Source of the DNA: an uncultured Saprospiraceae bacterium
GTDB lineage: Bacteria; Bacteroidota; Bacteroidia; Chitinophagales; Saprospiraceae
Length of the DNA: 55,400 bases
Direction: 5' to 3'
Assembly: GCA_937951615.1 (NCBI GenBank)
Contig: CALFBH010000065.1
Span: 1-55,400, forward strand
Both the position numbers and the translations under genes were made by a program. The notes beneath the pieces are model-generated. The model ran no database searches and was not told the DNA's origin. It saw only the letters and a list, made by a program, of their open reading frames with translations. This document shows positions 45,575 through 53,762 of this stretch, in pieces (within the stretch, counting starts at the first letter, position 1; each line of letters begins with the position of its first letter).

Positions 45575-47344
45575 ATGCTAACGAACACTTTGCGGATACC
45601 CTTACTCTGCATACTTTATTTCGGCTTATTTTCAACTGCTTATTCGCAATCTTCACCAAACCTAGAGCTTTATGTCCTCATGGAGGCACCTTATGATCCA
45701 AGCCTTGGCGAAATGACCACTACACTGGAAACGTTAAACTTAATACCCAATAATCAACCCTTCAATCAAGCACCTTGGGATTATGATGGAACAGAGACTA
45801 AGTCTATTTCCCCAATTTCAGATTGGGTCTTAGTTTCCTTTAGAACTGACGTTGATGCCAATACAGAAATCGCTAGGGCGGCTGGACTCCTCCAAATAGA
45901 TGGACGAATTCATTTCCCAAATCCAGACGTGTTGCCCAATGACTTTAATACACCAGTATATGTAGTCATCGAAACACGAAACCATCTGATCGTAATGTCG
46001 CCGCAGCCAATCACTATTACTAATGGAGTACTCGCTTATGATTTCTCGGCAACAGATAGTTATTCGAATAATGGAGGTATCGGACAGAAACAACTTAGTA
46101 ACGGGCAATGGGTCATGTATGCCGGAGACATCAATAATGATCTTGATATCAATGGTGCTGACAAGGCACTCTGGAATGATGCAAACGGTTTTTTCGACAC
46201 GTATTTAAATACAGATATCGACCTGAATGGCGATATAAATGGTGGAGATAAGGCACTATGGAATGGGAATAATGGCGTTTTTTCTAGCGTACCTAACTCT
46301 AGAAGCCTAGCATACGCATTATTGGCAAGTGTGGCAGATACGATTACATTAAATGGCACTTATACAAGCAAATATTATCCATCCGAAGCTCAGGCTCGTG
46401 GTTTCGATGCTAGAGATGCCACATTTGTTACAGGGGACATTCAATGGGGGACTGTAGATATTAATTCGGGGTCTTCAATTACCGACATGGTATGGGCAGG
46501 AGGGTATTTTCATTCCGGAAAACCCTGGGATGCTTCCTGGGACGACCATAAAGCCACCTATCTGCCGGATTTACCTGGAAGAAATTCAGCAGCTATAGAA
46601 AATCGTTCGACTGGTACAACCTTAACTGGTGTCTATACACATAATGTTCATGATGCTTATAGGAGTACGAGTGCTGTAGATTGGGTGGTACAACATTCTT
46701 GGAGTACATATACCCGAGACGATGCAATAGAAAATGATAAATTTGTTCCTGGTAGAGTTTATGATTGTCTATTTGATGGCACCTATGCAGGTATTAGTGC
46801 ACGTCCAAGTAGTGGTAGTACCTTAGACGCGAATGGTAATGTACTTACTTTGAGAAAAGTTACGGTAAGAATGCAGGCAATGCCCTATCCTTATAAGTGG
46901 GATACAAAACCTGAAACTGTTGTAGATGCTAATAATGATCCCTGGATTCCAGGCGTTTCGCAAGGGATTCCTTATGGTCATGGTAGTATGTTTAAAATTA
47001 TAAATAATGCCGATCCGAAAAATATGCATTGGGATATAAAACATTGTACTTTTGTCGCTATGGCAAATATGGAGGATACGTCATTACTTGATTTTCCTGA
47101 TGCTTCATTGATCGATGAACTTGAAAATGTTACAGTCGTTTGGTTAGGTGATGGACCTTTCCCTGGCTATTTGCCAACAAGTGAATTCCCAGGTCAAATC
47201 ACAGTTCTTACCGGAACAGCAGGTTTAAATCATTATTGGACACGAGTAAGAAACTGGCATAATCGTCATCCTGATGTTGAACCATCTCGTAAACCTGACC
47301 CTAATACATATTATACCCCTATTGTATTTCCAGAGAATTTTTAG
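45575..47344 (+). CDS. Secreted protein with N-terminal shared module, EF-hand pair and unknown C-terminal domain
   Basis: A 589-residue protein with a signal peptide (1-25, ending TAYSQ). Residues about 28-182 are the module shared with the 36626 and 39937 products (ISDWVLVSFRTDVDANTEIARAAG, VYVVIETRNHLIVMSP, GQKQLSNGQWVMYAGD), followed by two dockerin-like EF-hands (GDINNDLDINGADKALW; DIDLNGDINGGDKALW). Here the module is N-terminal. The following 340 residues (SLAYALLASVADTITLNGTY to the end) look beta-rich, with many short aspartate- and glycine-rich turns (FDARDATFVTGDIQWGTVDI), as in pectate-lyase-like beta-helices, but I cannot assign a family. It has no T9SS tail. It is probably extracellular and linked in role to the toroid lipoprotein upstream. 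Confidence 0.85.
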   Translation: MLTNTLRIPLLCILYFGLFSTAYSQSSPNLELYVLMEAPYDPSLGEMTTTLETLNLIPNNQPFNQAPWDYDGTETKSISPISDWVLVSFRTDVDANTEIARAAGLLQIDGRIHFPNPDVLPNDFNTPVYVVIETRNHLIVMSPQPITITNGVLAYDFSATDSYSNNGGIGQKQLSNGQWVMYAGDINNDLDINGADKALWNDANGFFDTYLNTDIDLNGDINGGDKALWNGNNGVFSSVPNSRSLAYALLASVADTITLNGTYTSKYYPSEAQARGFDARDATFVTGDIQWGTVDINSGSSITDMVWAGGYFHSGKPWDASWDDHKATYLPDLPGRNSAAIENRSTGTTLTGVYTHNVHDAYRSTSAVDWVVQHSWSTYTRDDAIENDKFVPGRVYDCLFDGTYAGISARPSSGSTLDANGNVLTLRKVTVRMQAMPYPYKWDTKPETVVDANNDPWIPGVSQGIPYGHGSMFKIINNADPKNMHWDIKHCTFVAMANMEDTSLLDFPDASLIDELENVTVVWLGDGPFPGYLPTSEFPGQITVLTGTAGLNHYWTRVRNWHNRHPDVEPSRKPDPNTYYTPIVFPENF

Positions 47345-47361
47345 AAATACTTGAAACCATT

Positions 47362-47412
47362 AATTATGCCTCGGATTCTAAGATTAAAAATCTTAGAATC
47401 CGAGGCATAATT
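47362..47412. terminator. Perfect 24-bp hairpin after the 45575 gene
   Basis: The left arm 47362-47385 and right arm 47389-47412 are fully complementary around an AAA loop (core CCTCGGATTCTAAGATT). It is placed like a terminator 17 bases after the stop codon, but there is no real T run. The unusual length and perfection suggest a palindromic element doubling as a terminator. Confidence 0.65.
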
Positions 47413-47414
47413 TA

Positions 47415-47451
47415 AAAATACCGAAGGCTGGCGAATAAACTCAAAAAAACA
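47415..47451. repeat. Direct repeat copy 1 flanking the TonB operon
   Basis: AAAATACCGAAGGC followed by a GCGAATAA-type segment and CTCAAAAAAACA recurs at 50485-50534 with a small insertion before the CTCAAAAA part. Confidence 0.6.
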
Positions 47452-47459
47452 GCCGCAAA

Positions 47460-47474
47460 TGCAACATTGTTGCA
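47460..47474. promoter_or_regulatory. 7-1-7 palindromic operator, Fur/Zur type candidate
   Basis: TGCAACATTGTTGCA is a perfect 7-1-7 inverted repeat, the symmetry of Fur-family operators. It covers the expected -33 region of the promoter whose -7 box is at 47485-47492, a position suited to repression. The metal-regulator identity is inferred from symmetry and from the downstream TonB receptor. Confidence 0.6.
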
Positions 47475-47484
47475 AAATAAAAAC

Positions 47485-47492
47485 TATCTTTG
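47485..47492 (+). promoter_or_regulatory. -7 box of the lipoprotein/TonB receptor operon
   Basis: TATCTTTG matches TANNTTTG exactly, 28 bases before the ATG at 47521. Confidence 0.55.
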
Positions 47493-47520
47493 TGATATTA
47501 TTTCATAAATCTTTTAAAAA

Positions 47521-48081
47521 ATGATAAAGAATTATTTGCCACTCACCTTGCTTTTGACAGTTGCGTTGCTCCTTACTGCTTGCAAAAAAGATGACCCGAA
47601 AGTACCGAATGAGGAAGAATTGATCACAACAGTGAATTACACCTTAACACCCACAGGTGGAGGGACAGCGGTTGTCTTAAGTTTTAAAGATTTAGACGGT
47701 GACGGAGACGATGTACCTACTATAATAGGTGGAACGCTTAGTGCAAATCAAACCTATACGGGAATGCTTGACTTGCTAAATGAAGCAGAATCACCCTCGG
47801 AAAGTATTACAGAAGAAATACTGGAAGAAGATGAAGATCATCAATTCTTTTTTCAATCTGACGTATCAGACCTTATAATTAGTTATGGCGACCAGGACGA
47901 AAACGGAAATCCTGTAGGACTAAATAGCACATTGACCACAGGAACTGTAGCATCGGGTTCTATTACGGTCATTCTTCGACATGAGCCAATTAAAGACGCT
48001 TCAGGAGTAGCTGATGGAGATATTACAAATGCCGGTGGTACAACAGATATACAAGTTACGTTTCCTGTAGATGTTCAGTAA
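47521..48081 (+). CDS. TonB-receptor-associated lipoprotein
   Basis: A 186-residue protein with a lipoprotein signal MIKNYLPLTLLLTVALLLTAC (lipobox Cys21). The mature part matches a small Bacteroidota family encoded directly before TonB receptors, labelled in databases as type 1 periplasmic binding fold superfamily, although it is too short for a full binding protein. Marks are EEELITTVNYTLTP, VVLSFKDLDGDGDDVPTIIGGTL, a conserved LNEAESPSESITEEILEEDEDHQFFF acidic stretch, ITVILRHEPIKDASGVADGDI and NAGGTTDIQVTFPV. The acidic and His-containing stretch could bind a metal; a surface lipoprotein lid or metallophore-like partner for the receptor is an inference. Its end overlaps the receptor gene start by 11 bases. 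Confidence 0.88.
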   Translation: MIKNYLPLTLLLTVALLLTACKKDDPKVPNEEELITTVNYTLTPTGGGTAVVLSFKDLDGDGDDVPTIIGGTLSANQTYTGMLDLLNEAESPSESITEEILEEDEDHQFFFQSDVSDLIISYGDQDENGNPVGLNSTLTTGTVASGSITVILRHEPIKDASGVADGDITNAGGTTDIQVTFPVDVQ

Positions 48082-50455
48082 AGACAAAAAAATCGTATCA
48101 AATCGAAAATTTATTTTTTTGCCTTTACTAAGTAAAAAAATTACCATATTTATAGCATTTCTATTCACTATAACGGGTAGCTATGCACAGCCTTGCGATC
48201 TGACCATTAAGGGAAGGGTCACTGATGAAGGTTCAGGATTGCCTTTGTCATACGTATATGTTGTTATCCAGGATCTTACTCAGGGAACAACTACGGATGA
48301 CGAAGGCAATTTTTTATTGGAGCATGTTTGCGCAGGTGAATACCACCTTATTTTTTCACATATTGGTTGTGATCCGGAGGAGGTTCATATCCACCTTCCA
48401 GAAGATACACTTGTTAATATTGAGCTGGCACATTCTTCTATATCATTGGAACATGCTGTTGTTAAAGGCAAAAAAGATGATTATGACGACCAGCCGAATC
48501 TTTCTGTAAATCGCCAGTCCATTGAAGATAATACCAACCAAAACCTGTCTGGTTTACTGGAAAACGAAACGGGTGTTCATATTATAAAAAATGGAAGTGG
48601 AATCGCCAAACCAGTTGTGCATGGCATGTATGGCAATCGCCTGACGATACTCAATAATGGGATTGCACAAAGCGGACAACAATGGGGCAATGACCACAGC
48701 CCTGAGATAGATCCTTTGTCTGCTGATAGGATTACGGTATTGAAAGGAGCGAATGCCATAGCGTATGGAGGCGGAAATCTGGGCAGTGTTATTTTAATAG
48801 AACCTAAAAAAATTGGGATAGAGCCCCACCTGCATGGTCATGTTACTTATGCTTTCGAAACCAATGGCAGAGGAAGCAGCCTGAATACCCGTTTACAACA
48901 ATATACTCCTTCCGTCGCATGGCGCGTAAATGCTACGCTAAAAAGATACGGGGATAAAAAAACGGCTGATTATTTTCTAAACAACACAGGAACAGGAGAA
49001 GCCAATTTTTCACTTCAGTTAGAAAAATCGTGGAAAGAAAAAACATTTCTCGACTTATATGCGAGTACTTTTAATACCCGTCTTGGTGTATTGACTGGCT
49101 CACACATTAGTAATGTTCCAGATTTGGAAGCAGCCCTTACAAGAGAGGTTCCTTTTTTTACAGAACCCAATTTTAGTTATAAGATAGAAGCGCCAAAACA
49201 AGAAGTGTCTCATCATTTGCTCAAACTCAAAGCAAAACACTACATAGATGAAAACCAATCGCTACAATTTATATTGGCAGGCCAACTAAATAATCGCGAA
49301 GAATTTGATATCAGGAGAAGTGGAAGAACGGATATTCCTGCATTAAGTCTACAGCAATATACATTTAATGCCGAGCTTCAATACCTTAAAGTTTTTGCTA
49401 AGGATTGGAAGTTAAAAGTGGGTAACCAAAACATTATTATTGACAATACAAACGATTCCAGAACAGGTATTTTACCGCTTATTCCAGATTATATTTCCTG
49501 GAAAAATGGATTATTTGGTACAGTATCCAAACAGCAAAACCGGGCAAATTTTAATATAGGTATTCGCTACGATTATGAATATCAATATGCAGTAGTGATA
49601 TCGAATAGTATATCGAAAGACATTATAAGATATACAAATAATTTCCATAATGCAGGTGCCGTGCTGGGCGTAAAATACGATTTATCCAAAACACAGTCCA
49701 TTACACTCAGTTCGGGATATGCTATGCGCAACCCTGCTATTAATGAGCTATATAGCAATGGATTACATCAAGGGGTAAGTGGTATTGAAGAAGGAGATGT
49801 AGGGCTGAAAACTGAAAAAGCCATCAAAAATACACTGGAATACAAATGGCTGCCTAGTGCCCGTTTTTCCTTAAATGCACTGGCTTATTATCAACGATTC
49901 AGCGATTATATATTTCTAAATCCGCAGGATGAAATACGCCCGACCATTCGTGGAGCATTTCCAGTATTTAAATATGAACAAACCGATGCCAGTATATATG
50001 GTTTTGATGCTTCTACTCAATTTACAATGGGCAAGTCGCTTTTTGGATTAATAAAGTATAGTTTTCTCAGAGGCGATGACATCCGCAACAATATTCCATT
50101 GGTTTATATGCCGCCCAATAGCTTATTTGGAAGTCTTAGCTACCGTGCCAATAGTCCCATCAACCTATCTGCTCAACTGCAACTAGAACAATTAGAATTT
50201 GAATTGAATAACAGGTTAGTTTTTCCGCAAAATAATCTCCTCGCAACACAGGATTTTGTTGTACCGCCTCCAAGCTATAATCTTCTGGGCTTGAAAATGT
50301 CGACCAATATTATTTTTCCCAACTATAAATTCAGGTTCTTTACCAAAGTAGATAATCTTTTCAATATTCAATATCGGGATTATTTAAACAGGCAAAGATA
50401 CTTTGCAGATGATACAGGAATTAGCGTGACGATGGGTATTAAGTTCAAGTTTTAA
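48071..50455 (+). CDS. TonB-dependent outer-membrane receptor, ZnuD-like
   Basis: A 794-residue protein. The N terminus is long and basic, then a hydrophobic signal (KITIFIAFLFTITGSYAQ). A carboxypeptidase-regulatory-like domain (about 41-125, IKGRVTDEGSGLPLSYVYV) is followed by a plug domain (about 145-255; PVVHGMYGNRLTILNNGI, GQQWGNDHSPEIDPLSADRITVLKGANAIAYGGGNLGSVI) and a beta-barrel to the C-terminal Phe (GISVTMGIKFKF). The HG-x-x-GNR-x-x-x-LNNGI and DHSPEIDP stretches recall ZnuD-type zinc or metal-complex receptors. It imports a ligand across the outer membrane with TonB energy. A metal substrate is supported only by this resemblance and the upstream operator. It is translationally coupled to the preceding lipoprotein. 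Confidence 0.92.
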   Translation: MFSKDKKIVSNRKFIFLPLLSKKITIFIAFLFTITGSYAQPCDLTIKGRVTDEGSGLPLSYVYVVIQDLTQGTTTDDEGNFLLEHVCAGEYHLIFSHIGCDPEEVHIHLPEDTLVNIELAHSSISLEHAVVKGKKDDYDDQPNLSVNRQSIEDNTNQNLSGLLENETGVHIIKNGSGIAKPVVHGMYGNRLTILNNGIAQSGQQWGNDHSPEIDPLSADRITVLKGANAIAYGGGNLGSVILIEPKKIGIEPHLHGHVTYAFETNGRGSSLNTRLQQYTPSVAWRVNATLKRYGDKKTADYFLNNTGTGEANFSLQLEKSWKEKTFLDLYASTFNTRLGVLTGSHISNVPDLEAALTREVPFFTEPNFSYKIEAPKQEVSHHLLKLKAKHYIDENQSLQFILAGQLNNREEFDIRRSGRTDIPALSLQQYTFNAELQYLKVFAKDWKLKVGNQNIIIDNTNDSRTGILPLIPDYISWKNGLFGTVSKQQNRANFNIGIRYDYEYQYAVVISNSISKDIIRYTNNFHNAGAVLGVKYDLSKTQSITLSSGYAMRNPAINELYSNGLHQGVSGIEEGDVGLKTEKAIKNTLEYKWLPSARFSLNALAYYQRFSDYIFLNPQDEIRPTIRGAFPVFKYEQTDASIYGFDASTQFTMGKSLFGLIKYSFLRGDDIRNNIPLVYMPPNSLFGSLSYRANSPINLSAQLQLEQLEFELNNRLVFPQNNLLATQDFVVPPPSYNLLGLKMSTNIIFPNYKFRFFTKVDNLFNIQYRDYLNRQRYFADDTGISVTMGIKFKF

Positions 50456-50484
50456 ACCTTTTGGGAAAGCACAAGGAATCTCTT

Positions 50485-50534
50485 AAAATACCGAAGGCGG
50501 ACGAATAAGAATGCTCTAAGCTCAAAAAAAAACA
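50485..50534. repeat. Direct repeat copy 2 flanking the TonB operon
   Basis: AAAATACCGAAGGC, then GACGAATAA, and after a 12-base insertion CTCAAAAAAAAACA. This is the partner of 47415-47451, about 3.07 kb away. Confidence 0.6.
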
Positions 50535-50543
50535 ATACTGCAT

Positions 50544-50551
50544 TATATTTG
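50544..50551 (+). promoter_or_regulatory. Candidate -7 box of the histidine kinase gene
   Basis: TATATTTG fits TANNTTTG, but it is 166 bases before the ATG at 50717, so a long leader or another promoter must be assumed. Confidence 0.3.
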
Positions 50552-50716
50552 TTTTAAAAACATATTAGGGGAATCACCACGCTAAAACATAGTCCTTGAG
50601 AAAAGGCAACTAAATTAAACTTTGTTCGTATAAAATAGAGGTTTTTTTAATCAAAAAATCAATACCACAATATGATTGTTTTACGAATAGGGCAACTATC
50701 TGAACACAGCTAATTA

Positions 50717-52567
50717 ATGGATAAGCTAAGCAAAACAACGGATTTCAGAGAAGGAGTAGAGCTTATCTTTCCTGACGATTCAATTTGCTCGAATAAAGTA
50801 AAAGCATTAGCCAATTTTCTTGTTCCTAGGATTATGTACATCCCATTTGATCAGATTAAACAGATCAAAGAGAAACTATCCTGCGTTGAAACTACTACAG
50901 AACAAAACGGCGACGACCTTCCTTTATTATATTTGGTACATGCATTTTTGATTTATCGACAAGGGCAATACGAACAAGCCCTTTTAAGGATAAAGGATTA
51001 TGAATGTAAAAAGAATAATATAAAAGATGATTTCATTCGAGCCTGTTATTCAACGATAAAGGGTGCTTGTTATCGTAGCCTTGGGCAAAAGGAAAATGCA
51101 CTAACAGCATTCCACATTACAACTGGATATTTTTTTGCTAATCCAGATCAAGCTTTTGCATCCTATCTATATCACCTGTCATTATATCACATTGCAGAAA
51201 TAAATGCTGAACTGGGTAATTACGAAACCATGTTAAAACAGCAAGAAAAATTTCTTGCCTTAAGTCAATCATCTGGCAATGTAGATATGATTAATAGAGC
51301 GCTTAATGGAATTGGTAGGGCTTATTTGGGATTAGATGATTATAATAATGGCTTAAAATATCTTCAGCTTGCTGAAAAGAATTCATCGAAGGCAGGAAAT
51401 ATTCCGTTCATTGCCAAGAATCAACATGATATGGGCATTGTCTATTTCAAGATGAAATGCTATGATGATGCATTAGCATATTTGAACAAAGCATTAAAGA
51501 CAAGAGAAAACTACAAATTAGGTGACGCTACGATATCTTCACATATTTTGATGGGCAGAGTATATTTAGAACAAGCAAATTTTGAAAAGGCAATAGCTGC
51601 TTTAAAAACAGCAAAATCAATTGCTGAAGACTTAAAAATTATTAAAAAACTGTGCAAAATCTACGAGATTCTATCTACCGCTTACGAAAAAAATAATAAG
51701 CTCGACCTGGCATTAAGTTGCTACAAAAAATTCCATACGATTAACGAGAATTTAAATGATGTAAAAAGTATACAAAAAGAAAATGAAAGAGTAAGAGAAA
51801 CCAATACTAAATTAAATCAGCAAAAAAATATTATTGGGCAGCAGAAGGCTAAAATTGAGGTATATGCTTCAAGGCTAGTTGAAGTAAATATGCAGTTACA
51901 AAATTTTGCTTCTATAGCTGCACATGATTTAAAAGCACCCATTAGAATAACGAATAATTTTGTAGGACTACTGTCTAGAAAGCATAAAGGCAAGTGGGAT
52001 GATGATGATAAAGAGTACATTAGTTTTATAACGACAAACATGACTGGTCTAAGTAGGATGATTGACGACCTATTGTCATTATCAAAACTAAATCAGGATT
52101 TACCGCCTATGAAAACAATCAATACGCGCAAGCTGCTAGATGAAATATTAAATAGACTGCAAAGTAAAATTGAAGAGATAAAGCCAGAAATTGTGATTCA
52201 AGATAATCTGCCGAATATACTAGGACACGAATCTTTGATCGGACAGTTATTCCAAAACCTAATTGACAATACTTTAAAATACAGAAGCGAAGCCATTCCC
52301 GAAATCCAAATCTCGTATAGCCCAACTCAAGGCCTTGAACAGCAGAAATACATCACATTTGAAATTAAAGACAACGGACTAGGTATTCCCGATTATTTGC
52401 AAGAAAAAGTGTTCGAATTATTTTCAGGCAGCAATGGAGAAGACAGTAATGGCATTGGTCTCGCCACCTGCAAGAAAATAGTATCCAATTATGGTGGCAA
52501 CATCTGGGTCAAATCCAAAGAAAGAATAGGCACCTCCATGTTTTTTAGCTTGCTTGCTGAAAAGTAA
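50717..52567 (+). CDS. Soluble TPR sensor histidine kinase
   Basis: A 616-residue protein without signal peptide or membrane helix. TPR units cover about 75-350 (GACYRSLGQKENALTAFHITTGYF, GIGRAYLGLDDYNNGLKYLQLAEKNS, GIVYFKMKCYDDALAYLNKALKTRE). A coiled coil follows (about 350-395, NTKLNQQKNIIGQQKAKIEVYASRL). The HisKA domain has the phospho-acceptor His403 in ASIAAHDLKAPIRITNNF. The HATPase has N box LFQNLIDNTLKY, G1 box KDNGLGIPD and G2 box NGIGLATCKKIV. It phosphorylates a response regulator that is not encoded in this window. TPR-HK proteins of this type are common in Bacteroidota and probably read a protein partner. It is convergent with the desaturase gene, with 16 bases between the stops. 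Confidence 0.9.
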   Translation: MDKLSKTTDFREGVELIFPDDSICSNKVKALANFLVPRIMYIPFDQIKQIKEKLSCVETTTEQNGDDLPLLYLVHAFLIYRQGQYEQALLRIKDYECKKNNIKDDFIRACYSTIKGACYRSLGQKENALTAFHITTGYFFANPDQAFASYLYHLSLYHIAEINAELGNYETMLKQQEKFLALSQSSGNVDMINRALNGIGRAYLGLDDYNNGLKYLQLAEKNSSKAGNIPFIAKNQHDMGIVYFKMKCYDDALAYLNKALKTRENYKLGDATISSHILMGRVYLEQANFEKAIAALKTAKSIAEDLKIIKKLCKIYEILSTAYEKNNKLDLALSCYKKFHTINENLNDVKSIQKENERVRETNTKLNQQKNIIGQQKAKIEVYASRLVEVNMQLQNFASIAAHDLKAPIRITNNFVGLLSRKHKGKWDDDDKEYISFITTNMTGLSRMIDDLLSLSKLNQDLPPMKTINTRKLLDEILNRLQSKIEEIKPEIVIQDNLPNILGHESLIGQLFQNLIDNTLKYRSEAIPEIQISYSPTQGLEQQKYITFEIKDNGLGIPDYLQEKVFELFSGSNGEDSNGIGLATCKKIVSNYGGNIWVKSKERIGTSMFFSLLAEK

Positions 52568-52583
52568 CTCCAATAATGAAACC

Positions 52584-53504
52584 TTAGGCAAGTTGTCCAG
52601 ATGTCGGCACATTTTCAGTCCCTTTTTCTTGTTTTGAAATTCGCTCCAAACGCATTGATTTTGAGCGGTACTTAGGAATAAAAGCCGAAAGGATATAAGT
52701 TCGCACCAAAAACCAGCCGAAGTTGCTCTCGTTGAGAGATGGATCGATTTTATCTGCCAATTTGTAATGTTTCTCTTTGAGTTTACTCCAATGTAATCCA
52801 GGAGAAATATGGTGTGCCGTGTGAAAGCCATTATTAATCAGGACAAAATTCAGTAAGGTGCCGGTCATATTTCGAGAGTTGTTGTATTGTGTTTCTTCAT
52901 CGGCATGTACATGTTGTATATAATTAAATATCAACACACTATAAACAGAAATTTGTTGAGGTATAATGACATAAACCAGTGCCTTTTTCCAATCGAGTAT
53001 CAAAGCAATGACTATAAAAGCAATCAAACAGATGAGCTGCAAGCTATTAAAAAAGAATTTCTGCTTACTGATTTGCCAGCGGCTAATAAAAAAATCGATC
53101 ACAGGTTTCAGTTGAAAACGACTGCTAACGGATGGGTAGGTCAGTAAGGTAAAGAGATTATTCTTTTCTGTATAGCGATAGGTTCTGGTATAATCTTCAT
53201 CTGTATTAATATGCGCATGATGATTGTTCATGTGGGTGGGTTCCCAGGCAAATACGGGAAAGCCATAAAACATTGTCAACCAGTTGTCTGTCATGATATT
53301 CATAAACTTACTCTTCCACATCTGAAGGTGTTTATGATTGTGTGTCATAACTGAAACACAAACGGCCATCACTAATTGAAGGATATAAAGAGGAATCCAT
53401 GCTAACCAATTTAATGTAGGACCCAATAGCCACAATAAGACGAGTAAACCAGTAGTAATCATCATAAAACATACGGTACGAAGGTCTGCTTGGTATTTCA
53501 ACAT
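52584..53504 (-). CDS. Membrane fatty acid desaturase family protein
   Basis: A 306-residue protein with three histidine boxes of di-iron desaturases: HNHKH (55-59), HMNNHHAH (91-98) and HTAHH in NNGFHTAHHISPGLHW near 230. Four or more hydrophobic segments surround them, including LLVLLWLLGPTLNWLAWIPLYILQLVMAV at the N terminus. It acts in the inner membrane, inserting a double bond or oxidising an acyl chain or a related lipid such as a carotenoid; the exact substrate cannot be read from sequence. The length is normal for the family. No ferredoxin or reductase partner lies nearby. Confidence 0.9.
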   Translation of the reverse strand: MLKYQADLRTVCFMMITTGLLVLLWLLGPTLNWLAWIPLYILQLVMAVCVSVMTHNHKHLQMWKSKFMNIMTDNWLTMFYGFPVFAWEPTHMNNHHAHINTDEDYTRTYRYTEKNNLFTLLTYPSVSSRFQLKPVIDFFISRWQISKQKFFFNSLQLICLIAFIVIALILDWKKALVYVIIPQQISVYSVLIFNYIQHVHADEETQYNNSRNMTGTLLNFVLINNGFHTAHHISPGLHWSKLKEKHYKLADKIDPSLNESNFGWFLVRTYILSAFIPKYRSKSMRLERISKQEKGTENVPTSGQLA

Positions 53505-53762
53505 TGAATCAAAATTTAAATTTAGAAAACAAGGACTAATAATTCACAAAGATAATGAAAGTAAATGCGCTGGAAACATTAACCTTGAAGTATTTCAGAA
53601 TAAAGTCCAATTATACTTGAACTTGAGGCCTGCCTATAGAAGTCATCCAGTTTTATTTAATACGATGTTTACCTTTTCTTAAGTGATTCAATAGTAAGTG
53701 TATAGGGCAAAAAAATAAATATACAATTACAAATTATTTAATCACTTTTTAAAATTATTAAC

